From assembly GCA_943735955.1 (NCBI GenBank), contig CALSEQ010000043.1:253001-317000 (forward strand): a DNA stretch of 64,000 nucleotides, in the 5' to 3' direction. The position numbers and the translations under genes are program-made. This document shows positions 48,701 to 63,837 of this stretch, in pieces. The first letter of the stretch is position 1. Each line of letters begins with the position of its first letter. This DNA comes from Piscicola geometra. Lineage: Eukaryota > Annelida > Clitellata > Hirudinida > Piscicolidae. The notes under the pieces are model-generated. The model was not told the DNA's origin. It saw only the letters and a program-made list of their open reading frames with translations, and searched no databases.

Positions 48701-51700
48701 ACCCCACAGGCTTGCATAGAGTGTAGGATCGGTCACTGCCCCTGGATGCCTATGATGGGCCGCTGATCCTTACTCCCACCTACACACATGAGACAGTCCG
48801 AGGCCAATACGGCGCCAATTTTTTTACTTCTTTATCTTTACTCCCCATGCATCCCCACACCAAATCCTTTTTACCCCCCAACCAAACCTACAGGCAAATG
48901 GTTGTCCTCACTGTCTCACCCTAATCCCAACCCCACACACATGGACAGCGCGAAAGATCCATGGAGGATACACCGAACACCACCACTGTTGTCACACAGC
49001 GATTTGTCACTTTCTCTGAAAGTTTCATTTCGATCGATAGGTGCCTCACCACTCTGTTGATAGCCTAGACGGCTGCTTTCTCTGTTTCCCTCGCCGGAAA
49101 TTTTCCCTACTCTAGGGGATTTTTCTTACGAGAACTCTGGTGCTTTTCAGAAAATTTGTTTTCTGAACACCCCAGTATAGGATCAGAGAAGAGCTTAAGA
49201 GCCCGTCGAAACTCTGTGAGTGAGCGAATCCAAACGGTCCGGCGCCCAAAAAGTCCAACCGGCAATGGCCGCAAGGTTCTTGGCTCAGTACTTCGAGGAT
49301 ACCGGACAAAGTGGAACAGACCTTGCTCTATGTCAACCCGGGCTAAAACCCCACAGGCTTGCATAGAGTGTAGGATCGGTCACTGCCCCTGGATGCCTAT
49401 GATGGGCCGCTGATCCTTACTCCCACCCACACACATGAGACAGTCCGAGGCCAATACGGCGCCAATTTTTTTACTTCTTTATCTTTACTCCCCATGCATC
49501 CCCACACCAAATCCTTTTTACCCCCCAACCAAACCTACAGGCAAATGGTTGTCCTCACTGTCTCACCCTAATCCCAACCCCACACACATGGACAGCGCGA
49601 AAGATCCATGGAGGATACACCGAACACCCCCACTGTTGTCACACAGCGATTTGTCACTTTCTCTGAAAGTTTCATTTCGATCGATAGGTGCCTCACCACT
49701 CTGTTGATAGCCTTGACGGCTGCTTTCTCTGTTTCCCTCGCCGGAAATTTTCCCTACTCGAGGGGATTTTTCCTACGAGAACTCTGGTGCTTTTCAGAAA
49801 ATTTGTTTTCTGAACACCTCAGTATAGGATCAGAGAAGAGCTTAAGAGCCCGTCGAAACTCTATGAGTGAGCGAATCCAAACGGTCCGGCGCCCAAAAAG
49901 TCCAACCGACAATGGCCGCAAGGTTCTTGGCTCAGTACTTCGAGGATACCGGACAAAGTGGAACAGACCTTGCTCTATGTCAACCCGGGCTAAAACCCCA
50001 CAGGCTTGCATAGAGTGTAGGATCGGTCACTGCCCCTGGATGCCTATGATGGGCCGCTGATCCTTACTCCCACCCACACACATGAGACAGTCCGAGGCCA
50101 ATACGGCGCCAATTTTTTTACTTCTTTATCTTTACTCCCCATGCATCCCCACACCAAATCCTTTTTACCCCCCAACCAAACCTACAGGCAAATGGTTGTT
50201 CTCACTGTCTCACCCTAATCCCAACCCCACACACATGGACATCGCGAAAGATCCATGGAGGATACACCGAACACCACCACTGTTGTCACACAGCGATTTG
50301 TCACTTTCTCTGAAAGTTTCATTTCGATCGATAGGTGCCTCACCACTCTGTTGATAGCCTAGACGGCTGCTTTCTCTGTTTCCCTCGCCGGAAATTTTCC
50401 CTACTCTAGGGGATTTTTCTTACGAGAACTCTGGTGCTTTTCAGAAAATTGTTTTTCTGAACACCCCAGTATAGGATCAGAGAAGAGCTTAAGAGCCCGT
50501 CGAAACTCTGTGAGTGAGCGAATCCAAACGGTCCGGCGCCCAAAAAGTCCAACCGGCAATGGCCGCAAGGTTCTTTGCTCAGTACTTCGAGGATACCGGA
50601 CAAAGTGGAACAGACCTTGCTCTATGTCAACCCGGGCTAAAACCCCACAGGCTTGCATAGAGTGTAGGATCGGTCACTGCCCCTGGATGCCTATGATGGG
50701 CCGCTGATCCTTACTCCCACCTACACACATGAGACAGTCCGAGGCCAATACGGCGCCAATTTTTTTACTTCTTTATCTTTACTCCCCATGCATCCCCACA
50801 CCAAATCCTTTTTACCCCCCAACCAAACCTACAGGCAAATGGTTGTCCTCACTGGCTCACCCTAATCCCAACCCCACACACATGGACAGCGCGAAAGATC
50901 CATGGAGGATACACCGAACACCACCACTGTTGTCACACAGCGATTTGTCACTTTCTCTGAAAGTTTCATTTCGATCGATAGGTGCCTCACCACTCTGTTG
51001 ATAGCCTAGACGGCTGCTTTCTCTGTTTCCCTCGCCGGAAATTTTCCCTACTCTAGGGGATTTTTCTTACGAGAACTCTGGTGCTTTTCAGAAAATTTGT
51101 TTTCTGAACACCCCAGTATAGGATCAGAGAAGAGCTTAAGAGCCCGTCGAAACTCTGTGAGTGAGCGAATCCAAACGGTCCGGCGCCCAAAAAGTCCAAC
51201 CGGCAATGGCCGCAAGGTTCTTTGCTCAGTACTTCGAGGATACCGGACAAAGTGGAACAGACCGTGCTCTATGTCAACCCGGGCTAAAACCCCACAGGCT
51301 TGCATAGAGTGTAGGATCGGTCACTGCCCCTGGATGCCTATGATAGGCCGCTGATCCTCACTCCCACCCACACACATGAGACAGTCCGAGGCCAATACGG
51401 CGCCAACTTTTTTACTTCTTTATCTTTACTCCCTATGCACCCCCACACCAAATCCTTTTTACCCCCCAACCAAACCTACAGGCAAATGGTTGTCCTCACT
51501 GTCTCACCCTAATCCCAACCCCACACACATGGACAGCGCGAAAGATCCATGGAGGATACACCGAACACCCCCACTGTTGTCACACAGCGATTTGTCACTT
51601 TCTCTGAAAGTTTCATTTCGATCGATAGGTGCCTCACCACTCTGTTGATAGCCTAGACGGCTGCTTTCTCTGTTTCCCTCGCCGGAAATTTTCCCTACTC

Positions 51701-53489
51701 TAGGGGATTTTTCCTACGAGAACTCTGGTGCTTTTCAGAAAATTTGTTTTCTGAACACCTCAGTATAGGATCAGAGAAGAGCTTAAGAGCCCGTCGAAAC
51801 TCTGTGAGTGAGCGAATCCAAACGGTCCGGCGCCCAAAAAGTCCAACCGACAATGGCCGCAAGGTTCTTGGCTCAGTACTTCGAGGATACCGGACAAAGT
51901 GGAACAGACCTTGCTCTATGTCAACCCGGGCTAAAACCCCACAGGCTTGCATAGAGTGTAGGATTGGTCACTGCCCCTGGATGCCTATGATAGGCCGCTG
52001 ATCCTCACTCCCACCCACACACATGAGACAGTCCGAGGCCAATACGGCGCCAATTTTTTTACTTCTTTATCTTTACTCCCCATGCATCCCCACACCAAAT
52101 CCTTTTTACCCCCCAACCAAACCTACAGGCAAATGGTTGTCCTCACTGTCTCACCCTAATCCCAACCCCACACACATGGACAGCGCGAAAGATCCATGGA
52201 GGATACACCGAACACCCCCACTGTTGTCACACAGCGATTTGTCACTTTCTCTGAAAGTTTCATTTCGATCGATAGGTGCCTCACCACTCTGTTGATAGCC
52301 TAGACGGCTGCTTTCTCTGTTTCCCTCGCCGGAAATTTTCCCTACTCGAGGGGATTTTTCCTACGAGAACTCTGGTGCTTTTCAGAAAATTTGTTTTCTG
52401 AACACCTCAGTATAGGATCAGAGAAGAGCTTAAGAGCCCGTCGAAACTCTGTGAGTGAGCGAATCCAAACGGTCCGGCGCCCAAAAAGTCCAACCGACAA
52501 TGGCCGCAAGGTTCTTGGCTCAGTACTTCGAGGATACCGGACAAAGTGGAACAGACCTTGCTCTATGTCAACCCGGGCTAAAACCCCACAGGCTTGCATA
52601 GAGTGTAGGATCGGTCACTGCCCCTGGATGCCTATGATGGGCCGCTGATCCTTACTCCCACCCACACACATGAGACAGTCCGAGGCCAATACGGCGCCAA
52701 TTTTTTTACTTATTTATCTTTACTCCCCATGCATCCCCACACCAAATCCTTTTTACCCCCCAACCAAACCTACAGGCAAATGGTTGTCCTCACTGTCTCA
52801 CCCTAATCCCAACCCCACACACATGGACAGCGCGAAAGATCCATGGAGGATACACCGAACACCCCCACTGTTGTCACACAGCGATTTGTCACTTTCTCTG
52901 AAAGTTTCATTTCGATCGATAGGTGCCTCACCACTCTGTTGATAGCCTAGACGGCTGCTTTCTCTGTTTCCCTCACCGGAAATTTTCCCTACTCTAGGGG
53001 ATTTTTCCTACGAGAACTCTGGTGCTTTTCAGAAAATTTGTTTTCTGAACACCTCAGTATAGGATCAGAGAAGAGCTTAAGAGCCCGTCGAAACTCTGTG
53101 AGTGAGCGAATCCAAACGGTCCGGCGCCCAAAAAGTCCAACCGGCAATGGCCGCAAGGTTCTTGGCTCAGTACTTCGAGGATACCGGACAAAGTGGAACA
53201 GACCTTGCTCTATGTCAACCCGGGCTATAACCCCACAGGCTTGCATAGAGTGTAGGATCGGTCACTGCCCCTGGATGCCTATGATAGGCCGCTGATCCTT
53301 ACTCCCACCCACACACATGAGACAGTCCAAGGCCAATACGGCGCCAATTTTTTTACTTCTTTATCTTTACTCCCCATGCACCCCCTCACCAAATCCTTTT
53401 TACCCCCCAACCAAACCTACAGGCAAATGGTTGTCCTCACTGTCTCACCCTAATCCCAACCCCACACACATGGACAGCGCGAAAGATCC
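45726..53489. repeat. Subarray 8: BamHI-less block (units 74-85)
   Basis: Unit starts are 45726, 46373, 47020, 47667, 48314, 48961, 49608, 50255, 50902, 51549, 52196 and 52843. Every unit except 76 has 'gagcgaatcc' in place of 'gagcggatcc', so the regular BamHI site is lost. Units 74 and 75 share 'aaaaaatccaacc', and unit boundaries near 46470 and 47115 have 'gttgccagcc'. Two classes then mix: units 77, 80, 83 and 84 have 'aaccgacaatgg' and 'ttcttggctc'; units 78, 79, 81 and 82 have 'caccccagtata', 'tcttacgag' and 'caccaccactg'. Units 77-78 resemble 80-81 at a 1941-bp offset. Confidence 0.85.
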
Positions 53490-55430
53490 ATGGAGGATAC
53501 ACCGAACACCCCCACTGTTGTCACACAGCGATTTGTCACTTTCTCTGAAAGTTTCATTTCGATCGATAGCTGCCTCACCACTCTGTTGCTAGCCTAGACG
53601 GCTGCTTTCTCTGTTTCCCTCGCCGGAAATTTTCCCTACTCTAGGTGATTTTTCCTACGAGAACTCTGGTGCTTTTCAGAAAATTTGTTTTCTGAACATC
53701 TCAGTATAGGATCAGAGAAGAGCTTAAGAGCCCGTCGAAACTCTGTGAGTGAGCGGATCCGAACGGTCCGGCGCGCAAAATGTCCAACCGGCAATGGCCG
53801 CAAGGTTCTTTGCTCAGTACTTCGAGGATACCGGACAAAGTGGAACAGACCTTGCTCTATGTCAACCCGGGCTAAAACCCCACAGGCTTGCATAGAGTGT
53901 AGGATCGGTCACTGCCCCTGGATGCCTATGATAGGCCGCTGATCCTTACTCCCACCCACACACATGAGACAGTCCAAGGCCAATACGGCGCCAATTTTTT
54001 TACTTCTTTATCTTTACTCCCCATGCACCCCCACACCAAATCCTTTTTACCCCCCAACCAAACCTTTCAGCAAATGGTTTTCCTCACTGTCTCACCCTAA
54101 TCCCAACCCCACACACATGGACAGCGCGAAAGATCCATGGAGGATACACCGAACACCCCCACTGTTGTCACACAGCGATTTGTCACTTTCTCTGAAAGTT
54201 TCATTTCGATCGATAGGTGCCTCACTACTCTGTTGATAGCCTAGACGGCTGCTTTCTCTGTTTCCCTCGCCGGAAATTTTCCCTACTTTAGGGGATTTTT
54301 CCTACGAGAACTCTGGTGCTTTTCAGAAAATATGTTTTCTGAACACTTCAGTATAGGATCAGAGAAGAGCTTAAGAGCCCGTCGTAACTCTGTGAGTGAG
54401 CGGATCCAAACGGTCCGGCGCCCAAAAAGTCCAACCGGCAATGGCCGCAAGGTTCTTTGCTCAGTACTTCGAGGATACCGGACAAAGTGGAACAGACCTT
54501 GTTCTATGTCAACCTGGGCTAAAACCCCACAGGCTTGCATAGAGAGTAGGATCGGTCACTGCCCCTGGATGCCTATGATAGGCCGCTGATCCTCACTCCC
54601 ACCCACACACATGAGACAGTCCAAGGCCAATACGGCGCCAATTTTTTTACTTCTTTATCTTTACTCCCCATGCACCCCCACACCAAATCCTTTTTACCCC
54701 CCAACCAAACCTACCAGCAAATGGTTGTCCTCACTGTCTCACCCTAATCCCAACCCCACACACATGGACAGCGCGAAAGATCCATGGAGGATACACCGAA
54801 CACCCCCACTGTTGTCACACAGCGATTTCTCACTTTCTCTGAAAGTTTCATTTCGATCGATAGGTGCCTCACTACTCTGTTGATAGCCTAGACGGCTGCT
54901 TTCTCTGTTTCCCTCGCCGGAAATTTTCCCTACTTTAGGGGATTTTTCCTACGAGAACTCTGGTGCTTTTCAGAAAATTTGTTTTCTGAACATCTCAGTA
55001 TAGGATCAGAGAAGAGCTTAAGAGCCCGTCGAAACTCTGTGAGTGAGCGGATCCGAACGGTCCGGCGCCCAAAATGTCCAACCGGCAATGGCCGCAAGGT
55101 TCTTTGCTCAGTACTTCGAGGATACCGGACAAAGTGGAACAGACCTTGCTCTATGTCAACCCGGGCTAAAACCCCACAGGCTTGCATAGAGTGTAGGATC
55201 GGTCACTGCCCCTGGATGCCTATGATAGGCCGCTGATCCTTACTCCCACCCACACACATGAGACAGTCCAAGGCCAATACGGCGCCAATTTTTTTACTTC
55301 TTTATCTTTACTCCCCATGCACCCCCACACCAAATCCTTTTTACCCCCCAACCAAACCTTTCAGCAAATGGTTTTCCTTACTGTCTCACCCTAATCCCAA
55401 CCCCACAAACATGGACAGCGCGAAAGATCC

Positions 55431-58400
55431 ATGGAGGATACACCGAACACCCCCACTGTTGTCACACAGCGATTTGTCACTTTCTCTGAAAGTTTCATTT
55501 CGATCGATAGGTGCCTCACCACTCTGTTGATAGCCTAGACGGCTGCTTTTTCTGTTTCCCTCGCCGGAAATTTTCCCTACTCTAGGGGATTTTTCCTACG
55601 AGAACTCTGGTGCTTTTCAGAAAATTTGTTTTCTGAACACTTCAGTATAGGATCAGAGAAGAGCTTAAGAGCCCGTCGTAACTCTGTGAGTGAGCGGATC
55701 CAAACGGTCCGGCGCCCAAAAAGTCCAACCGGCAATGGCCGCAAGGTTCTTTGCTCAGTACTTCGAGGATACCGGACAAAGTGGAACAGACCTTGCTCTA
55801 TGTCAACCTGGGCTAAAACCCCACAGGCTTGCATAGAGAGTAGGATCGGTCACTGCCCCTGGATGCCTATGATAGGCCGCTGATCCTCACTCCCACCCAC
55901 ACACATGAGACAGTCCAAGGCCAATACGGCGCCAATTTTTTTACTTCTTTATCTTTACTCCCCATGCACCCCCACACCAAATCCTTTTTACCCCCCAACC
56001 AATCCTACCAGCAAATGGTTGTCCTCACTGTCTCACCCTAATCCCAACCCCACACACATGGACAGCGCGAAAGATCCATGGAGGATACACCGAACACCCC
56101 CACTGTTGTCACACAGCGATTTCTCACTTTCTCTGAAAGTTTCATTTCGATCGATAGGTGCCTCAATACTCTGTTGAGAGCCTAGACGGCTGCTTTCTCT
56201 GTTTCCCTCGCCGGAAATTTTCCCTACTTTAGGGGATTTTTCCTACGAGAACTCTGGTGCTTTTCAGAAAATTTGTTTTCTGAACATCTCAGTATAGGAT
56301 CAGAGAAGAGCTTAAGAGCCCGTCGAAACTCTGTGAGTGAGCGGATCCGAACGGTCCGGCGCCCAAAATGTCCAACCGGCAATGGCCGCAAGGTTCTTTG
56401 CTCAGTACTTCGAGGATACCGGACAAAGTGGAACAGACCTTGCTCTATGTCAACCTGGGCTAAAACCCCACAGGCTTGCATAGAGAGTAGGATCGGTCAC
56501 TGCCCCTGGATGCCTATGATAGGCCGCTGATCCTAACTCCCACCCACACACATGAGACAGTCCAAGGCCAATACGGCGCCAATTTTTTTACTTCTTTATC
56601 TTTACTCCCCATGCACCCCCACACCAAATCCTTTTTACCCCCCAACCAAACCTACCAGCAAATGGTTGTCCTCACTGTCTCACCCTAATCCCAACCCCAC
56701 ACACATGGACAGCGCGAAAGATCCATGGAGGATACACCGAACACCCCCACTGTTGTCACACAGCGATTTGTCACTTTCTCTGAAAGTTTCATTTCGATCG
56801 ATAGGTGCCTCACTACTCTGTTGATAGCCTAGACGGCTGCTTTCTCTGTTTCCCTCGCCGGAAATTTTCCCTACTTTAGGGGATTTTTCCTACGAGAACT
56901 CTGGTGCTTTTCAGAAAATTTGTTTTCTGAACACATCAGTATAGGATCAGAGAAGAGCTCAAAAGCCCGTCGAATCTCTGTGAGTGAGCGGATCCAAACG
57001 GTCCGGCGCCCAAAAAGTCCAACCGGCAATGGCCGCAAGGTTCTTTGCTCAGTACTTCGAGGATACCGGACAAAGTGGAACAGACCTTGCTCTATGTCAA
57101 CCCGGGCTAAAACCCCACAGGCTTGCATAGAGTGTAGGATCGGTCACTGCCCCTGGATGCCTATGATAGGCCGCTGATCCTTACTCCCACCCACACACCT
57201 GAGACAGTCCGAGACCAATACGGCGCCATTTTTTTACTTCTTTATCTTTACTCCCCATGCACCCCCACACCAAATCCTTTTTACCCCCCAACCAAACCTT
57301 TCAGCAAATGGTTTTCCTCACTGTCTCACCCTAATCCCAACCCCACACACATGGACAGCGCGAAAGATCCATGGAGGATACACCGAACACCCCCACTGTT
57401 GTCACACAGCGATTTGTCACTTTCTCTGAAAGTTTCATTTCGATCGATAGGTGCCTCACTACTCTGTTGCTAGCCTAGACGGCTGCTTTCTCTGTTTCCC
57501 TCGCCGGAAATTTTCCCTACTCTAGGGGATTTTTCCTACGAGAACTCTGGTGCTTTTCAGAAAATTTGTTTTCTGAACACCTCAGTATAGGATCAGAGAA
57601 GAGCTCAAAAGCCCGTCGAATCTCTGTGAGTGAGCGGATCCAAACGGTCCGGCGCCCAAAAAGTCCAACCGGCAATGGCCGCAAGGTTCTTTGCTCAGTA
57701 CTTCGAGGATACCGGACAAAGTGGAACAGACCTTGCTCTATGTCAACCCGGGCTAAAACCCCACAGGCTTGCATAGAGTGTAGGATCGGTCACTGCCCCT
57801 GGATGCCTATGATAGGCCGCTGATCCTTACTCCCACCCACACACCTGAGACAGTCCGAGACCAATACGGCGCCATTTTTTTACTTCTTTATCTTTACTCC
57901 CCATGCACCCCCACACCAAATCCTTTTTACCCCCCAACCAAACCTTTCAGCAAATGGTTTTCCTCACTGTCTCACCCTAATCCCAACCCCACACACATGG
58001 ACAGCGCGAAAGATCCATGGAGGATACACCGAACACCCCCACTGTTGTCACACAGCGATTTGTCACTTTCTCTGAAAGTTTCATTTCGATCGATAGGTGC
58101 CTCACTACTCTGTTGCTAGCCTAGACGGCTGCTTTCTCTGTTTCCCTCGCCGGAAATTTTCCCTACTCTAGGGGATTTTTCCTACGAGAACTCTGGTGCT
58201 TTTCAGAAAATTTGTTTTCTGAACACCTCAGTATAGGATCAGAGAAGAGCTCAAAAGCCCGTCGAATCTCTGTGAGTGAGCGGATCCAAACGGTCCGGCG
58301 CCCAAAAAGTCCAACCGGCAATGGCCGCAAGGTTCTTTGCTCAGTACTTCGAGGATACCGGACAAAGTGGAACAGACCTTGCTCTATGTCAACCCGGGCT

Positions 58401-61400
58401 AAAACCCCACAGGCTTGCATAGAGTGTAGGATCGGTCACTGCCCCTGGATGCCTATGATAGGCCGCTGATCCTCACTCCCACCCACACACATGAGACAGT
58501 CCAAGGCCAATACGGCGCCAATTTTTTTACTTCTTTATCTTTACTCCCCATGCACCCCCACACCAAATCCTTTTTACCCCCCAACCAAACCTACCGGCAA
58601 ATGGTTGTCCTCACTGTCTCACCCTAATCCCAACCCCACACACATGGACAGCGCGAAAGATCCATGGAGGATACACCGAACACCCCCACTGTTGTCACAC
58701 AGCGATTTGTCACTTTCTCTGAAAGTTTCATTTCGATCGATAGGTGCCTCACTACTCTGTTGCTAGCCTAGACGGCTGCTTTCTCTGTTTCCCTCGCCGG
58801 AAATTTTTCCTACTCTAGGGGATTTTTCCTACGAGAACTCTGGTGCTTTTCAGAAAATATGTTTTCTGAACACTTCAGTATAGGATCAGAGAAGAGCTTA
58901 AGAGCCCGTCGTAACTCTGTGAGTGAGCGGATCCAAACGGTCCGGCGCCCAAAAAGTCCAACCGGCAATGGCCGCAAGGTTCTTTGCTCAGTACTTCGAG
59001 GATACCGGACAAAGTGGAACAGACCTTGTTCTATGTCAACCTGGGCTAAAACCCCACAGGCTTGCATAGAGAGTAGGATCGGTCACTGCCCCTGGATGCC
59101 TATGATAGGCCGCTGATCCTCACTCCCACCCACACACATGAGACAGTCCAAGGCCAATACGGCGCCAATTTTTTTACTTCTTTATCTTTACTCCCCATGC
59201 ACCCCCACACCAAATCCTTTTTACCCCCCAACCAAACCTACCAGCAAATGGTTGTCCTCACTGTCTCACCCTAATCCCAACCCCACACACATGGACAGCG
59301 CGAAAGATCCATGGAGGATACACCGAACACCCCCACTGTTGTCACACAGCGATTTCTCACTTTCTCTGAAAGTTTCATTTCGATCGATAGGTGCCTCACT
59401 ACTCTGTTGATAGCCTAGACGGCTGCTTTCTCTGTTTCCCTCGCCGGAAATTTTCCCTACTCTAGGGGATTTTTCCTACGAGAACTCTGGTGCTTTTCAG
59501 AAAATTTGTTTTCTGAACACCTCAGTATAGGATCAGAGAAGAGCTCAAAAGCCCGTCGAATCTCTGTGAGTGAGCGGATCCAAACGGTCCGGCGCCCAAA
59601 AAGTCCAACCGGCAATGGCCGCAAGGTTCTTTGCTCAGTACTTCGAGGATACCGGACAAAGTGGAACAGACCTTGCTCTATGTCAACCCGGGCTAAAACC
59701 CCACAGGCTTGCATAGAGTGTAGGATCGGTCACTGCCCCTGGATGCCTATGATAGGCCGCTGATCCTCACTCCCACCCACACACATGAGACAGTCCAAGG
59801 CCAATACGGCGCCAATTTTTTTTACTTCTTTATCTTTACTCCCCATGCACCCCCAACCAAATCCTTTTTACCCCCCAACCAAACCTACCGGCAAATGGTT
59901 GTCCTCACTGTCTCACCCTAATCCCAACCCCACACACATGGACAGCGCGAAAGATCCATGGAGGATACACCGAACACCCCCACTGTTGTCACACAGCGAT
60001 TTGTCACTTTCTCTGAAAGTTTCATTTCGATCGATAGGTGCCTCACCACTCTGTTGATAGCCTAGACGGCTGCTTTTTCTGTTTCCCTCGCCGGAAATTT
60101 TCCCTACTCTAGGGGATTTTTCCTACGAGAACTCTGGTGCTTTTCAGAAAATTTGTTTTCTGAACACTTCAGTATAGGATCAGAGAAGAGCTTAAGAGCC
60201 CGTCGTAACTCTGTGAGTGAGCGGATCCAAACGGTCCGGCGCCCAAAAAGTCCAACCGGCAATGGCCGCAAGGTTCTTTGCTCAGTACTTCGAGGATACC
60301 GGACAAAGTGGAACAGACCTTGCTCTATGTCAACCTGGGCTAAAACCCCACAGGCTTGCATAGAGAGTAGGATCGGTCACTGCCCCTGGATGCCTATGAT
60401 AGGCCGCTGATCCTCACTCCCACCCACACACATGAGACAGTCCAAGGCCAATACGGCGCCAATTTTTTTACTTCTTTATCTTTACTCCCCATGCACCCCC
60501 ACACCAAATCCTTTTTACCCCCCAACCAATCCTACCAGCAAATGGTTGTCCTCACTGTCTCACCCTAATCCCAACCCCACACACATGGACAGCGCGAAAG
60601 ATCCATGGAGGATACACCGAACACCCCCACTGTTGTCACACAGCGATTTCTCACTTTCTCTGAAAGTTTCATTTCGATCGATAGGTGCCTCAATACTCTG
60701 TTGATAGCCTAGACGGCTGCTTTCTCTGTTTCCCTCGCCGGAAATTTTCCCTACTTTAGGGGATTTTTCCTACGAGAACTCTGGTGCTTTTCAGAAAATT
60801 TGTTTTCTGAACATCTCAGTATAGGATCAGAGAAGAGCTTAAGAGCCCGTCGAAACTCTGTGAGTGAGCGGATCCGAACGGTCCGGCGCCCAAAATGTCC
60901 AACCGGCAATGGCCGCAAGGTTCTTTGCTCAGTACTTCGAGGATACCGGACAAAGTGGAACAGACCTTGCTCTATGTCAACCTGGGCTAAAACCCCACAG
61001 GCTTGCATAGAGAGTAGGATCGGTCACTGCCCCTGGATGCCTATGATAGGCCGCTGATCCTCACTCCCACCCACACACATGAGACAGTCCAAGGCCAATA
61101 CGGCGCCAATTTTTTTACTTCTTTATCTTTACTCCCCATGCACCCCCACACCAAATCCTTTTTACCCCCCAACCAAACCTACCAGCAAATGGTTGTCCTC
61201 ACTGTCTCACCCTAATCCCAACCCCACACACATGGACAGCGCGAAAGATCCATGGAGGATACACCGAACACCCCCACTGTTGTCACACAGCGATTTCTCA
61301 CTTTCTCTGAAAGTTTCATTTCGATCGATAGGTGCCTCACTACTCTGTTGATAGCCTAGACGGCTGCTTTCTCTGTTTCCCTCGCCGGAAATTTTCCCTA

Positions 61401-61900
61401 CTTTAGGGGATTTTTCCTACGAGAACTCTGGTGCTTTTCAGAAAATTTGTTTTCTGAACACATCAGTATAGGATCAGAGAAGAGCTCAAAAGCCCGTCGA
61501 ATCTCTGTGAGTGAGCGGATCCAAACGGTCCGGCGCCCAAAAAGTCCAACCGGCAATGGCCGCAAGGTTCTTTGCTCAGTACTTCGAGGATACCGGACAA
61601 AGTGGAACAGACCTTGCTCTATGTCAACCCGGGCTAAAACCCCACAGGCTTGCATAGAGTGTAGGATCGGTCACTGCCCCTGGATGCCTATGATAGGCCG
61701 CTGATCCTTACTCCCACCCACACACCTGAGACAGTCCGAGACCAATACGGCGCCATTTTTTTACTTCTTTATCTTTACTCCCCATGCACCCCCACACCAA
61801 ATCCTTTTTACCCCCCAACCAAACCTTTCAGCAAATGGTTTTCCTCACTGTCTCACCCTAATCCCAACCCCACACACATGGACAGCGCGAAAGATCCATG
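55431..61900. repeat. Seven-unit higher-order repeat, 4527-bp offset
   Basis: Units 89-91 (55431-57370) match units 96-98 (59958-61897) at +4527 bp, which is five units of 647 plus two of 646. They share 'gctgctttttctg', 'aaccaatcctaccagc', 'cctcaatactctg' and 'aacacatcag'. The differences I saw are 'ttgagagcc' against 'ttgatagcc', 'gatcctaactcc' against 'gatcctcactcc', and 'gatttgtcac' against 'gatttctcac'. Units 87 and 94 also match at this offset, but 88/95 and 92/99 belong to different classes, so the repeat has been broken by later exchange. Confidence 0.8.
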
Positions 61901-63837
61901 GAGGATACACCGAACACCCCCACTGTTGTCACACAGCGATTTGTCACTTTCTCTGAAAGTTTCATTTCGATCGATAGGTGCCTCACTACTCTGTTGCTAG
62001 CCTAGACGGCTGCTTTCTCTGTTTCCCTCGCCGGAAATTTTCCCTACTCTAGGGGATTTTTCCTACGAGAACTCTGGTGCTTTTCAGAAAATTTGTTTTC
62101 TGAACATCTCAGTATAGGATCAGAGAAGAGCTTAAGAGCCCGTCGAAACTCTGTGAGTGAGCGGATCCGAACGGTCCGGCGCCCAAAATGTCCAACCGGC
62201 AATGGCCGCAAGGTTCTTTGCTCAGTACTTCGAGGATACCGGACAAAGTGGAACAGACCTTGCTCTATGTCAACCCGGGCTAAAACCCCACAGGCTTGCA
62301 TAGAGTGTAGGATCGGTCACTGCCCCTGGATGCCTATGATAGGCCGCTGATCCTTACTCCCACCCACACACATGAGACAGTCCAAGGCCAATACGGCGCC
62401 AATTTTTTTACTTCTTTATCTTTACTCCCCATGCACCCACACACCAAATCCTTTTTACCCCCCAACCAAACCTTTCAGCAAATGGTTTTCCTCACTGTCT
62501 CACCCTAATCCCAACCCCACACACATGGACAGCGCGAAAGATCCATGGAGGATACACCGAACACCCCCACTGTTGTCACACAGCGATTTGTCACTTTCTC
62601 TGAAAGTTTCATTTCGATCGATAGGTGCCTCACTACTCTGTTGCTAGCCTAGACGGCTGCTTTCTCTGTTTCCCTCGCCGGAAATTTTCCCTACTCTAGG
62701 GGATTTTTCCTACGAGAACTCTGGTGCTTTTCAGAAAATTTGTTTTCTGAACACCTCAGTATAGGATCAGAGAAGAGCTCAAAAGCCCGTCGAATCTCTG
62801 TGAGTGAGCGGATCCAAACGGTCCGGCGCCCAAAAAGTCCAACCGGCAATGGCCGCAAGGTTCTTTGCTCAGTACTTCGAGGATACCGGACAAAGTGGAA
62901 CAGACCTTGCTCTATGTCAACCCGGGCTAAAACCCCACAGGCTTGCATAGAGTGTAGGATCGGTCACTGCCCCTGGATGCCTATGATAGGCCGCTGATCC
63001 TTACTCCCACCCACACACCTGAGACAGTCCGAGACCAATACGGCGCCATTTTTTTACTTCTTTATCTTTACTCTCCATGCACCCCCACACCAAATCCTTT
63101 TTACCCCCCAACCAAACCTACCGGCAAAGGGTTGTCCTCACTGTCTCACCCTAATCCCAACCCCACACACATGGACAGCGCGAAAGATCCATGGAGGATA
63201 CACCGAACACCCCCACTGTTGTCACACAGCGATTTGTCACTTTCTCTGAAAGTTTCGTTTCGATCGATAGGTGCCTCACTACTCTGTTGATAGCCTAGAC
63301 GGCTGCTTTCTCTGTTTCCCTCGCCGGAAATTTTCTCTACTTTAGGGGATTTTTCCTACGAGAACTCTGGTGCTTTTCAGAAAATTTGTTTTCTGAACAC
63401 CTCAGTATAGGATCAGAGAAGAGCTTAAGAGCCCGTCGAAACTCTGTGAGTGAGCGGATCCAAACGGTCCGGCGCCCAAAATGTCCAACCGGCAATGGCC
63501 GCAAGGTTCTTTGCTCAGTACTTCGAGGATACCAGACAAAGTGGAACAGACCTTGCTCTATGTCAACCCGGGCTAAAACCCCACAGGCTTGCATAGAGTG
63601 TAGAATCGGTCACTGCCCCTGGATGCCTATGATAGGCCGCTGATCCTTACTCCCACCCACACACATGAGACAGTCCGAGGCCAATACGGCGCCAATTTTT
63701 TTACTTCTTTATCTTTACTTCCCATGCACCCCCACACCAAATCCTTTTTACCCCCCAACCAAACCAACAGGCAAATGGTTGTCCTCACTGTCTCACCCTA
63801 ATCCCAACCCCACACACATGGACAGCGCGAAAGATCC

